Assembly: GCA_008477525.1 (NCBI GenBank)
Contig: SPDT01000007.1
Coordinates: forward strand, 868,001-932,000
Origin: Hypomyces perniciosus
Lineage: Eukaryota; Ascomycota; Sordariomycetes; Hypocreales; Hypocreaceae
Length of the DNA: 64,000 bases
Direction of reading: 5' to 3'
The position numbers and the translations under genes are program-made. The notes under the pieces are model-generated. The model saw only the letters and a program-made list of their open reading frames with translations. It ran no database searches and had not been told where the DNA came from. Of this stretch, positions 37,409 to 48,563 are shown piece by piece. Numbering within the stretch: position 1 is the stretch's first letter; each line of letters opens with the position of its first letter.

Positions 37409-37655
37409 ATGCCGCCCAAGCGATTGTACGGAGAGAAGAGCGGATCTCGAAGGCCCAAGGGCTTCGTCAGCTCAACTTATGAGGCTCTTACTTCGTCCGA
37501 GAACGCTGCCTTTGTCCGAAGCATTGCGCTCTTTGGGGTATGTCGCAGACTGCTGTCCACCATTGATGAGCAGGACATAGGACTAACCGAAAATCCGAAA
37601 GGCCGCCGTCACGCTCCTCTCTAGCTCTTGGGGCGAGCTCCTTCTGCCACCGTAA
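37409..37655 (+). CDS. Small tail-anchored mitochondrial protein, probably Tom6-like
   Basis: Two exons (37409-37537, 37602-37655) encode 60 aa. The intron is 64 nt with a GTATGT donor and a CTAAC branch site. The protein starts MPPKRLYGEKS, has a basic N-terminus, then TYEALTSSENAAFVRSIALFG and a single hydrophobic segment AAVTLLSSSWGELLLPP at the extreme C-terminus. Short length, N-terminal MPPKR and a C-terminal helix ending in LLLPP fit my recollection of the fungal TOM-complex small subunit Tom6, an outer mitochondrial membrane protein stabilising the Tom40 pore. The gene call is firmer than the name; Tom5/Tom7-like alternatives are less likely. Confidence 0.65.
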
Positions 37656-38393
37656 GCAGCCCTACGAATCGATCGACTCCAGCGAGGCGGCTTTGTACTG
37701 ACTGTTTATGCAACAATAGGCAGTAAATAGCACTCAAACTTCCACACTCACCGAATACGTGGATTAGCACCCAATTACCACCCCAACACCACAAGCCGAC
37801 ACAGGACTGTACACTAGATGAATGGATGTATACTATAATGCGGGATGTACGCTGTATGTTATACGTACTGGAGGCGACAAAATCATGAAAGGCGAAGATG
37901 AGAGGCACTGTGCAGCCCAAAGATAGCTCGCCAGGGCTCATTCCCAGTAATGAATGAAAACCTCCGTTTTTTGGACATCCTTTCTGCTTGTTGTGACTCG
38001 ACAAGGATGGTGCTGTTAGATGGTAGTTTTGAGATCTCTGGCGACTTTGATGTCTCCTTATGGCTTTGGTTTAGAGAAGAGATAGAAGATTTAGGCAGGA
38101 ACCAGGTATCTCCCCAGCTCTTTTCCCTTTCCTCTACCCTGACTTTAGCCTCACCAGGGAAGGAGATGACAGTGACTTTTCCTGTTGTCATGTGTTACTA
38201 GGAGAGGGGAGTTTTGTGGTTCAAAAGAGGTATTGTCCAGGAGCAACCTCATCCATCAAACCGCTTCAGATGTCTCGTCTCGCTGCTATCATTTTATAAC
38301 TGACTTCCACAAAAAAAAAACATACTCTGTCCCTCATCTTCTTCCGTCCGCCCTCCCCTAAAGTCTCGCCTAGTCGTCCTCGTCCTTTTGGAA
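37656..38393. other. 738-bp intergenic region
   Basis: This is the 3' region of the small tail-anchored gene and the promoter/leader of the next gene, with an A-run at about 38311-38320 and a C/T-rich leader. I see no gene. Confidence 0.6.
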
Positions 38394-40757
38394 ATGCCTA
38401 TTCCACCGACGGCAGGGCCATCTACGCTGGGGTCCGCGAACCAGGTTGCTGATCTAGGATTCTCGCCTATCATCACTCATCGTCCACCGCATGGCCCTCC
38501 ACCTGGAGGAGGTTTGGCTCAGCTGGTATCCAAGTTCGAGACTCTCGGTGTACCGCCGAGCGTTGAATACGGCAGTGGAAATATCAACGACTGCAAAAAC
38601 GACTTTATCTCGACATCTAAGCCAAGAGCGGTGCTGTCCTTGAACACAGATTCAAAGAATATGGCTTCTGTCCCCTTTGGGATTTATGACCTATCGCCAC
38701 TATCTCCTGTCGTCGCTCCCGTTATCTCATTCCAATCATTAAAACTCAGCAGCGAACCCCACGATTCCAAGCCTTCAGTACACACACGAGATGCATCGCC
38801 AGACAAAGGCAACAAGCCCGTCCTGCGGAGAGGCTCAGTTGCGGAGAAAAGGAGGCTGTTTGAGAGGGAACTCAGTAGCACAAACTCCAACACCCGTAAG
38901 TCAACACAGACCCCGTGGTCCTTTGGATGATCTGTTTCTGGTATCACTACTAGAAAGGGGCATAACTTACTGATGTTCGAGCAGAAATTCCACCTACAGC
39001 CGTCTCCGAGTTAAAGCCCACCCCTTCACCTAGCAAATCACTTGGCTCACTCAATAACAAGAAGTCTACCTCTTCCTTCTCAAGTCCTAGAAAAGAATTG
39101 TTGCCCGTGGAAACACTGCCGTTTCTTGTTGGCATCCCCGAGCTTGCAACCACACAGGACAGTAAAGAGGAAATCCCAAAATTAGCCTCGGCCTATTCCT
39201 ATCACGATGTTAAGCACCCAGAATATCTCCCGCGACCGCTCGCCTCTTCAACTCATGCATCGCGCCGTTCTGACGGGAACAGCACTGACGACAAATACAA
39301 CACAGCTCTCGGTGAACATGGTGATGGCCCCTTATTCGAGTCGCAATGTCACCCTTTCTTACGCAAAGCTTATTCACCATCTAAGCAGACGTTTCTTGGT
39401 GATGCAGCACCGCAGCTGCCAGCATTCGATGCGTTAACCAACACTCCCAATTCGAACAGAATCGGAGCGAAAGGTGATCAATATGAGCCAAAGAATCGGT
39501 CGCCGACGCATATCCAACATGCCGAGTCAAGGCTGTTTCCCCCAGTTCAAGATCCGATACCACCTTCTTATTCTCCCCCGGCCCATGTGCAACTTTACCC
39601 TCCAAGTCACGAAAGCCCGTTGCAAACTCCCTCGAATGCGATCGCTGCGTCTCAAGAGACTCGAAAGTCTAACGAAAAGCCCCTACTAACATTGGCACAC
39701 ACCCCTTCGAACCGACCAAAAGTTTCTAGCCTTCGCAAAAGGTTCGATGCCCCATTGGCTTCGTCAATCTCGATGCCCTCTCTCTAGAAGAGACGTCCAG
39801 GGACAGAGGCGAGTGCAGCCAAGAGGAGTGATCAAAGAGCACATACAAAACTCCCGAAATCGGATACAGCTTCACATCTTGATGCCAAACCGACCACTCG
39901 CGCTATGCCTTCTAGTCAAAGCCTTGCTCGCAAGATTGTTTCAAACACTGTCAATCAGCCCATCGCATCTGATGCTCCAGCTAATAAACCCAGACGACTC
40001 AGGGACACAATTACTCTCTTTGAGTCACTGAGCTTTCGAGGGGGGCAAGAGAGTCAGGCTCCGAGCATTCCCAAGACATCATCGTCCCCGGCCTTTCTCA
40101 AGAGCATTAAGTCAAAGAAAACACAGGGTGATAGAGGTCCTGATAGATTGCCTACGTTGAGGAGTCAGAGTCGTCTCCAAGATTTTCAGAGCAGATTCCC
40201 GGACAGAGAGAGCACAAAAAGTCCAGAAAGCGACACCCAACGGCTGCTTTATCCTAAATCGCCTAAACAAAAGGTAGATGCACATGTCGGGAATTCGGTG
40301 AGTTCTACCCCTGATTTTGTAACAGGACTAGAGCGCCTAATTTGTCAAGGGATTAATCACAAACCCAAGATCGCCTACTAGGATGATACCGGCTTCTGTG
40401 CCCTGGGGCGGGGAGAGATTCTATGGCCCATCAGCGCGCCGTGATGGGTTCAATATCGATGGTGAAGGGGGCGCAATTCCTCAACAGCTCCCCCAGCCGA
40501 AGAGCGCCCAATATGCAACATTGAATAGTGAATCTCAAGTTCTTCCACTCAAATCGACATCTGAAGTCAAAGACCGACGTCCCTCTTATCGTATTCTGAG
40601 TCGGAGATGGATGTCTCGCAGCAATAGTCCTTTATTTGCAAAGGCGCAGTGTGATCTCGAGCAACCCAGGCCAGTACGAGCCGGGGAGATGAGGCGTCTA
40701 GCCAGTCTTTGCAGGGACAAAGTGACGGGATGGAGACCGCGGGGGCAAACCGAATAG
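38394..40757 (+). CDS. Unrecognised Ser/Pro-rich protein; in-frame stop or atypical intron
   Basis: The exon model is 38394-38895, 38985-40297 and 40350-40757, with canonical introns (GTAAGT...GCAG; GTGAGT...TCAAG) that keep phase. It encodes about 740 codons, but an in-frame TAG at 39785-39787 interrupts the middle exon. The same frame continues for 170 codons beyond it. A 66-nt intron 39722-39787 (donor GTTTCT, acceptor CCCTCTCTCTAG) would remove the stop and keep frame, giving NRPK-KRRPGT; the donor is non-consensus. The protein is low-complexity, with N-terminal GGGLAQLVSKFETLG, a basic SVAEKRRLFE motif near residue 155 and later RRLRDTITLFESL. No domain is recognised. Either a Ser/Pro-rich scaffold or regulator with an unusual intron, or a recently inactivated gene. 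Confidence 0.55.
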
Positions 40758-41170
40758 GCCAGGGGCGCATGATTTAGTGTAGGAATGGGTATGCTTACCC
40801 TCGGGCATGTCAGTAGTTGTATATATGTAGCCTACTTCAAACCTAATGTGACTCTTCTTATAGCAACTTGGAAACTTCCATCGATAATTTGAGATGAATG
40901 CGAGTAGTTATTGGTGAAACTTTGCTACCATATTATGCATGGCCAACATCAAATACAAAACAAAAGCTCTTCAATATCCCACTCTATACTTCGTACTGAG
41001 TACATGTAATGTAATAAGTTCTCCCTTTACGCCGCGCTGTCCCCCTTGCTCTTCTCTATCTCATAATATCTCCCCCATTGAAGCGAAAAGTAATTCCCCA
41101 TCTCAACCCCCCTTGCCCAAGACAAGGTGCCCTCTTGGCAGAGTAATCATGTCGCAAAACTCCACTAATA
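40758..41170. other. 413-bp spacer between convergent genes
   Basis: It contains 3' regions of the Ser/Pro-rich gene (+) and the receptor gene (-), with one TACTTCGTAC motif at 40987-40996. Confidence 0.6.
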
Positions 41171-42431
41171 CTAGCGATGGAGCTGGTCCGTGGTCGAATC
41201 TGCTTTCGTATGAGCTTCCCTCGGCTCGAAATACCCATCGATCTGCATCAGTTCAAGATCCACAGGGTCAATTCTGTCCCTCGTGTTGTTTGTGCCTTCG
41301 TCGTAGCGGGATAGCATAGCTGGCATCAGGGTGGTGTTGGTGGCGGTTGAGAAAGGTGAGCCTCTGAGCGGTGCGCTGGAGGAGCCGGCTGCGCTGTTCT
41401 TGTAGCTGTTGTTGTACATGAGAGGGCCAGTGGCGCCGGAGGAAGCGGAAGGGTAGGATATTTGTTGTGTTTGGGCCACGCGTTGGGCGGCGAGGGTGCC
41501 GAGGGGGAGGATGATGACGACGGCAGTGTGGGCGACGGAGCCGGCTTCGAAGTTGGTGAAGTGGCCCCATTCCAGACCGGCGAAGATGACTGTTTTAGTA
41601 TCATGTCAGCTTTGTAAGTTCTGGGCCGGAGTCATGGAGCGAGATGAGGTGTGAGAGAGACATGGGGTGTGACGTACCTGGGACAACCATGAGAATTCCG
41701 TTCGCCATGACGAGGACCTCCATGGGACTCAGAGCTCTGCGGGAAGGGAGCACACCGCGATTAGAGACGAGGTGTAGGATGAGTTTCAAGTTGAAGACGG
41801 CGCAGAACCAGCATATGGAAATGGCGTTGGAAATCAGCATGGCCTGAGCCAGCCAGCCATACGGCTCCGTGGAAATCGTGCCCAGGATGCTCTCGCACTG
41901 AATGATTGAAAAGGCAAGTCTCCATCCAATCGCCATGAGCATGATGATGCCAGAGAGGGCCGAAATGATGTACTTGGGGAGCCGCGACCATAGGACAACC
42001 ATTGCCCATGCCTGGTTCATGAGGGCCATTTCAACGACAACAACGAGGAGGAAAGAGAAGGTTGTGCCAGCGATGCTGTTCTGAAAGGCACTAAGCGGGA
42101 TGTTGTCCCAGTCCTCACCCCAAACTTGATAGAAGTGGCTGAATGGCGAGAGGAAATAGATGGACAGCAGAACCATACGGATAATGCAGATGACGAGGCC
42201 GAGGATGTTCAGGACGTTGGATGGACGGGCGAGCTTGGACGAAGGCGTCATGATGAGCACAACGGCAAGCATAGCGATGGAGGCACCGAGCTGAGAGCCG
42301 TAGTTGATGCAGATGCTCGCGGTTTCGTCGTTCCACCTGTCGATAAGAGGGACCGGGACGTGAACTTTCGTGCCATCGATGCGGGTGATTGTGATATTCT
42401 GGTTATACGGGTCGAAATTGGACCCGTCCAT
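41171..42431 (-). CDS. ste2: Alpha-type pheromone receptor, class D GPCR (Ste2/Pre-2)
   Basis: Two exons (42431-41678, 41589-41171) encode about 390 aa. The join at GTACGT/AACAG gives MVVPVIFAGLEWGHF in phase. Seven hydrophobic segments are visible between residues about 45 and 300. The N-terminus has glycosylation-type NITI and a family-like DPYNQNITI segment. The TM6-7 region contains the Ste2 hallmark LPLGTLAAQ (LPLSSLWA in yeast). A Ser/Thr/Asn-rich cytoplasmic tail of about 90 residues is suitable for phosphorylation-based desensitisation. Ste2-type receptors detect alpha-factor-like peptide pheromones and signal through a heterotrimeric G protein to the mating MAPK cascade; in filamentous fungi they also steer chemotropic growth. 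Confidence 0.93.
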
Positions 42432-44039
42432 TTTGACGGTTCTGCTTGCAGCTTCGATATCGTTGATTTACACGGTTTTCGAGGATGTATGAGTTCGAAA
42501 TTCAGGTCAAGGGCAACAAAACGCAGTCGCGAATATCGGAAATTGCAGAAATTGGGGAAGAGATCAGAGGAAGCGAAAGAAATGAACGAAAGACACGGGA
42601 ATCAAAAGATTACAGAGAAACCAGAATGTGAATGGCAACTTCGAAATCGACGGCGGTATTGTCTTTCTTCATCGTGAGTATTGTACTGCGCGGCATCATG
42701 GCGATATAATAGCCCATAGGGCAAAGCGGAGCTGACGGATGCCATGATTGTCGTCCAAATCGATAATACCTAATGCGGCCACCTAGTGTTGGCAGAGATG
42801 CAGAGCAAGAAAACATTCAAGGAACAGAATAATGGTGGCCGAGACTGGGCGTTTGGGGCTTAATATTGTTCTCATGGATTGTGGCGTTTCCTTAGTATTG
42901 TTCTTGAGACATACGGCACGCAGACTCCACTGCGGCTTAAAGATCCCGTCCGCCAAGGTGAATCGAAAGGAGCCTAATGGCTTCTTTAGCAAGCTGCAGA
43001 GAAGCTGAAAAGGGACTGGGGGGGTTTGATTTCGGACGGGATCGTCAAATCGACATGACTGCCGGACGGCCCGGCAATGGCCAAGTCCGTGCTGAGAGTC
43101 TGATACCCTTGTCATGTCTTTGCTTCGTTTGACAGACCTGGATCCTGACGCTCTGATTGATCGGTTTCAACGGCTTACTGCCTGTCTCCCTTGTCTGCTT
43201 GCTCGACGCAGGTGACGGATCATTATGACCTATCCCCCACAATGCGGGCTGTAGCACTTGTGATAACTCCATCGCCCCTCGAGCTGAATCCTGGTGATAC
43301 TCATACGCAAACAAGTATGGCCGAGGAAAATACGGAGAGGGGGCAAGAGGAAAGGAGAGGAGAGGAGACATCAAGATGATCCAATAACGGCACTGGGACT
43401 AGGACAGCCTCCACGGAGACGGCTGAAGTTCTGTATCACCAAGACTGGACGTATCTCCTCCCTGGCTGGTTTGGTAATATCGATCATGCAGCTGACCGTT
43501 GCTGTCAAGGGGTGTTGCAAGGCCAAGTGTTTGCTTTCGTGGGAGCATGTACTCCGTAGGTGGCTGTCGTATATTGGCCATTGACACGCGTATGCTGCTT
43601 CATGTTGTGAGCCATCTTCGGTCCTCCCGTTCTATGGTTGCAAGCGTATTTCGAATCATTACGTCGTCTATTGATTATGAATAGGTAGGTAGTAGTAGTA
43701 TTTAGGTTAGGTTATTAAGTGGCCGATTTAAAGCCAACAAATCAATTCCAGTCCCGATCTTAGAGCTGTCAGACAAGTGCACTAAACCCGCTAAAAATAT
43801 AGCGCTAACGGGTGCTATGGATGGCCAAGCACAGCGAACATTTTAGTGAGCTTCTGTGCATTTCAATAGCATAATTCGCCCGTGATTTTTATCCACCAAT
43901 AGAATAGAGCAAGTGGAGTGTGTCCAACAAGCTCCAACTAGCATTACGTAGCTCCAGATCTCCCTCTTTCGTAACCCCATCACCATTCCTCTCCACATCC
44001 CGCCATCAAGGAGGATGAGCCTCCTGCAACAACCCCACG
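42432..44039. other. 1.6-kb intergenic region, divergent promoters
   Basis: This separates the divergent receptor gene (-) and VPS23 (+), so it holds both promoters. It contains one GTACTCCGTA motif (43549-43558) and an A/T-rich block (about 43680-43900) with GTAGTAGTAGTA and GGTTAGGTT runs. I see no gene. Confidence 0.6.
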
Positions 44040-45784
44040 ATGCCCGTTCAACAGCATGTCCTGAACTGGCTGTATAGTGTTCTGACGAGTGTACGTCCGC
44101 CTCTTATTCGCGTTAACCCTACCCTAGAGACCCCCGGCAACTAACCGCCTCGGCCAGGAATACCACGACGTCAATCGCACCTACAACGATGTCGCTCATG
44201 TGCTCCCGCGATATCCCACACTTGCGCCGCGGACTGATGTGCACAGTATTTGCGCCCTCGAATCCTGCCATACCTCTTCATGCTCTGAGGCTGACCATGT
44301 CCAGCGTTCCCCAATGGCACCAGCGCTCTCCTGCTACACATATCCGGCACCCTCCCCGTCAGCTTCCGCGGCACCACATATCGGTTCCCCTTGTCAATAT
44401 GGGTGCCCCATGCCTATCCGCGTGAAGCGCCTTTGGTCTATGTGACTCCGACCGAGACCATGATGGTCCGTCCAGGGCAGCATGTCGATCCTCAGGGCCA
44501 GATCTACCACCCGTACCTAGCTGGCTGGGCCGATTTTTGGGATGTACGACTTCCATACCCCCTCACCATACATCTACATCATGTTATCCACAGCCGTAGC
44601 TAACTTTTGCGGTCTTACAGAAATCAACATTGCTGGACTTTCTCTTGGTCTTGTGCGACGTGTTTGCCAAGGAGCCTCCTGTCATATCGAGGCAGCAATC
44701 CCGACCAGCCACTCGCAGTCCCCCGCCAACCCAGCCGCCTCCCATCCCACCCCTTCCTCCGGAGATAGCTTCATCTTCGAATCCCGCCAGTCGAGCTCAC
44801 ATCAGCCCGGGCGAACCTCGTCCACCTCCACCGCCCCCAAAGCCACACCAAGAGCCTCGTTCTCCAGCTCCTCCAGCTCCTCCTTCTGCCACCAACCCTT
44901 CCACATCCTCCAGGATACCGTCTCGATACGAATCTGCGCCTCCCCTCCCACCTCAAGTCCCCACATCTGGGCCATACCAACCTCATCCTCAGCCTACTCC
45001 CCAGCATCAAATCGCCCCAGTCCCAGCTCCGCCTCCTCCATCATCGTTGTCTCCACCTCAACCACCAGGACCAAGTGTTCAACATGGAATTCCCTCTTAT
45101 GCTCAAGGGCAATGGCAACAATCGGCACAACCACCGGCATGGGATAGAGCTGCCCTACCGCCCCAGGCCCAGCCTCAGCCTCAGCAACCGAAACCTCCCC
45201 AAAATCTTCTTGACGACTCTCTCAATTTGGATATCACGACTCATTCATCAATCATTACGGCACCCCCTATCCCCCCGAATCCGGAGAAGGATGCCCTTTT
45301 AAGGCAACTTGCGCAAACATTGGCCTCAATTCGACAGCGTAGTCGACAGCAGAACGAATCTAGTATGGCCGGACTACAAGCACAGCGGGTTGCGATGATG
45401 TCTGCCATGTCCACTCTCCAGGCTGAGATGGCCCAGCTTAACCAGCTATCCAACGCTATCTCGTCAAATGCGAACATTCTCCATGATGCTCTCCACAAGG
45501 CGGATGCCGTGATTGAAGGGTCAAGAAGTCACATTGTCCCTGATATTGATGAGCTCCTAGTGGCACCAACGGTGGTGTCGAACCAGTTGTACAGGGTAGT
45601 GGCCGAAGAGCGAGCGTTGGGTGATGCAATCTTCATGCTCGGGCGAGCTGTAGAGCGGGGTCGTATTTCGCCAGCTGCCTTTGCCAAGATGACGCGATCT
45701 CTTGCACGGGAGTGGTACTTGAAAAAGGCCCTCGCGCGAAAGATTGGAGAAGGAATGGGATTGATAATACATGAGGGGGCTTGA
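44040..45784 (+). CDS. VPS23: ESCRT-I subunit Vps23 (Tsg101)
   Basis: Four exons (44040-44090, 44158-44245, 44305-44543, 44621-45784) encode about 513 aa. Residues 1-150 form the UEV domain: LYSVLTSEYHDVNRTYNDVA, FPNGTSALLLHISGTLPVSFRG, PLSIWVPHAYPREAPLVYV and GRIYHPYL-like GQIYHPYLAGW. It lacks the E2 catalytic Cys context, as expected. A Pro-rich linker (about 155-310) follows, then a coiled coil (about 320-420) and the C-terminal steadiness box (LYRVVAEERALGDAIFMLGRAVERG...). Vps23 recognises ubiquitinated cargo on endosomes and bridges ESCRT-0 to ESCRT-I; in fungi it also joins pH-signalling complexes at the plasma membrane. Confidence 0.95.
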
Positions 45785-46063
45785 TCTAGAAGGTTTGAGC
45801 TTGAAGCCAACATAGAGATGATACAAAACAGTCTTTAGCCTTTCTTTCTCCTATTACAGTTTTGTTTGTCGAGCCATGAGGTACAAGTCTTCATTGTTGT
45901 GTGTTGCGCCATAACTAGTGGTCTGGGAAGCGGGTGAAACATGATGGAGCCGTGATGAAGTGACAATAAGGGAAACCCAAGCACTCGACACGAATCGTAT
46001 TGATCATTCAAAAGTTCGCTTTTACTCTATTACTATAGGGGGACATCATATACTCCTAACGGT

Positions 46064-48563
46064 TCAGTCGAGTGCAAAGCACCGCTCACTGCTCTCTGCA
46101 TCGTTCCCCCACCAATTCGGCATCGTGATGATCTTGCCCGCACCGAAACACAAGAAGATGAGCAACATGCTGAAGTTGAAGCCCGCATCAAAGGCCGCAG
46201 CGAGGATGTAGTTCCACCTTGTCCACAAATCATAGCGGTACCGATACGCCCAGAACATCACCACAAAGCCGCCGATGAAGCTCGATGTGTAGCCTGTGCT
46301 GATGTTGCCGTAGAAGATGGACATGGAGGAGAAGAAGATGGTGGTGTTCCAGAGTTGGAACTTGGCGCGTGGGAATTTCTTGTGCAGGAGAAAGATGATG
46401 ACGGGACAGACTGCGCCGACGAGGAAGCCGTAGGGCACGGGGCGGTATATTTCTTGCTTGAAGAGACGCGCGGGACCGACAAGGACGTATTGCACGCCGG
46501 CAGTGAGGGAAGATGCGAGGGACTGACCGGTCCATTGGTGTGTGGGATCGACCTTGGCGCCGGATAGGTAGTCCTTTTTGGTGTCGAGGACCCAGCGGAT
46601 GACGGCGTAGTCGATGGGGATACCGATCAGGGAGCCGAAGACCTGCGAGAAGAAGACGGCTTTGGGGGGCACGTGCATGTAGTGTCCAATCTTCATGTCC
46701 TGGAGGTTGAGCTGTGCTCTGTACCAGGCGTCTCCTGCGATGGAACCATAGGTTGAAGCACCGCAGGGGTTCTTGAAGCCGGAGACGGCGTTGACCATGA
46801 GTCCATAGAAGAGCTCGTTGGTGGTACCGATCGCCTGGAGCATTATCAACATTGGGTTATGATTCTACAAAAGCACAAAGACTTACCAGTTGGAAGTTGG
46901 AAAGGGCATACAGCCAGCCCAGGGGTACGACAACAATGGCGCCAGTCGCAATGCCGACGAAGTACGTCCACACGGGGATAAAGAGCAGACCCTTTGCAAC
47001 AATAACAATAAGTATGAGGGAGGACACTGCGAACAAGGCCAAGAACCACCACAGCGGGACCTCATCGTAGGGTCGCTGCAGGATGTTGATCTGGTCCTTA
47101 TACTGCTCTGTGATCTTTGCGGAGCCCTTGCGCGAGCGCTCCCTGAGCTTGTTGAAGCTCTCCTTGATGTCTTTCCAGCCGAAAAGAAACATCCAGACAA
47201 GGGCGGAGGAGTAGGAGGCGTAGTCGAAGAACATGTTCCACAGGTACTGCGTACCGACATATAGATCGCCGTATTGGGCGTACGCAGTCTCGTTTAACTT
47301 GAAGTCGGAGGTCAGGAGCTCCGTTAAGGGGTATCTAGTTCCGTTTTCTTTGAAACAAGCGTCAGTTCTATGCGGCCAAGATATTTGCGGCGGAAGACAG
47401 GGTCACATACTCAAGAAAACACGGTTAGACATGAGTCTGTCATCCCCTCGGCCAAGGCCGCCAAACTTGGCCGCCGGGATCAAGATCCAGCAACTGGCAA
47501 CAAAGGCAGAAAACAGAATGACTTGCGTCCACCAGGGTGTCAAAAACAGACTGCTATTGGATGCGATGCTCGACCAGTCGAGTGAGAGATTCAGGAAACC
47601 CATGCCGCCAAACCCAGAACCGACGAAGTTGGCCGTCTTGTTGTGAGGCGCCACCCAGCACAAGAAGGCAAGGGAGCCCAGGAATGGGAAGACGAATTCT
47701 GGCAAAAATTGCCAAAGAATCATCCCGACCAGGACGGAGAAAAAGACTACAATTTGCTTGCGTGAGAGACGGGTCGGGTTCTCGCGCTGCTTCTTTTGGG
47801 TCTCGAAGAGGGCCGATTGACAGAGTGATTGGAACCAGGGATACTGCGGGTCGTAAATCAAGAACTGGCGGGCGAGGGCTGCATAAGAGTAGCCCGTCCA
47901 GGTGATGGCCAACATGAAGAAGGTGGCCACAGCACCGTTGACCTGCTCGTCAAAGTACAGCTCTGACATGGAGATGGGGGTGTAGCCTAGGTTGTATGTG
48001 GCGCCTGATGCGGCAGAGATGGTGATCAGGACATGCTCCTTCGTGCTGAAGGGGCCTGGGTTGAGGTTGAAGCCAAACTTCGTAAAGGGGATTCTGATTT
48101 CCCAGGCTGGCAAGACCTTGGCGAGCCAAGCACCGAGGTAGTTGGACGCAATCTGTACGAAGAAGACCGAGTAGGGTGCGTACGTTGTGCGGTAATGGGA
48201 CATCTGCGACAGGAAAGCTCCCGGGGCGACGAAGAGGATCGTCAGGAGGAAGTATCTGAAGGTCAGAGTCGGTTCATCGGGGTTGTCCGTGAAGCTGACA
48301 ACTCGCCTCACGTAGGAGGGAATGTCCTTGATTCTCGGGTCATCTTCAGTCACGACTTCTTCCTCGCCAGCCTCATTTGTGAGAGTATACAAGACTTTGC
48401 CGTTGTCCAGAGACTCTTTCGAATCGATGTCGATATTGGTGCCGGACTTTTCATCAATCCCGAGAGCATCAGCTTCATCAGCTTTGTTCGAGACGGAAGG
48501 GGTCTCTGTGGGCACAGGGCCAATGGTTTGTTCGTCCGGATTTTCTACTTGAGCGGACGCCAT
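46064..48563 (-). CDS. Oligopeptide transporter, OPT family
   Basis: Three exons on the minus strand (48563-47411, 47347-46887, 46834-46064) encode about 794 aa with more than a dozen hydrophobic segments after a 95-residue acidic cytosolic N-terminus. The OPT signatures are present: NPGPFSTKEH (NPG at 168-170) and KIGHYMHVPP (586-595, the KIPPR-like motif). Both introns have consensus donors (GTATGT, GTAAGT), and each join lands in hydrophobic or loop sequence typical of the family (FLKNGTRYPL; NFQLAIGTTNELFYG). OPT proteins are plasma-membrane H+-symporters for tetra/pentapeptides, glutathione or related compounds; the precise substrate is not readable. Convergent with VPS23, 279 bp apart. 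Confidence 0.95.

Noticed and set aside
42126..42677. 183-codon + strand frame
   Set aside because: It overlaps the receptor coding exon in antisense and has the skewed composition of a shadow frame.
43720..43870. Block resembling a small transposon end (GCTAAAAATATAGCG)
   Set aside because: The short palindrome has no matching inverted terminal repeat or target duplication that I can find.
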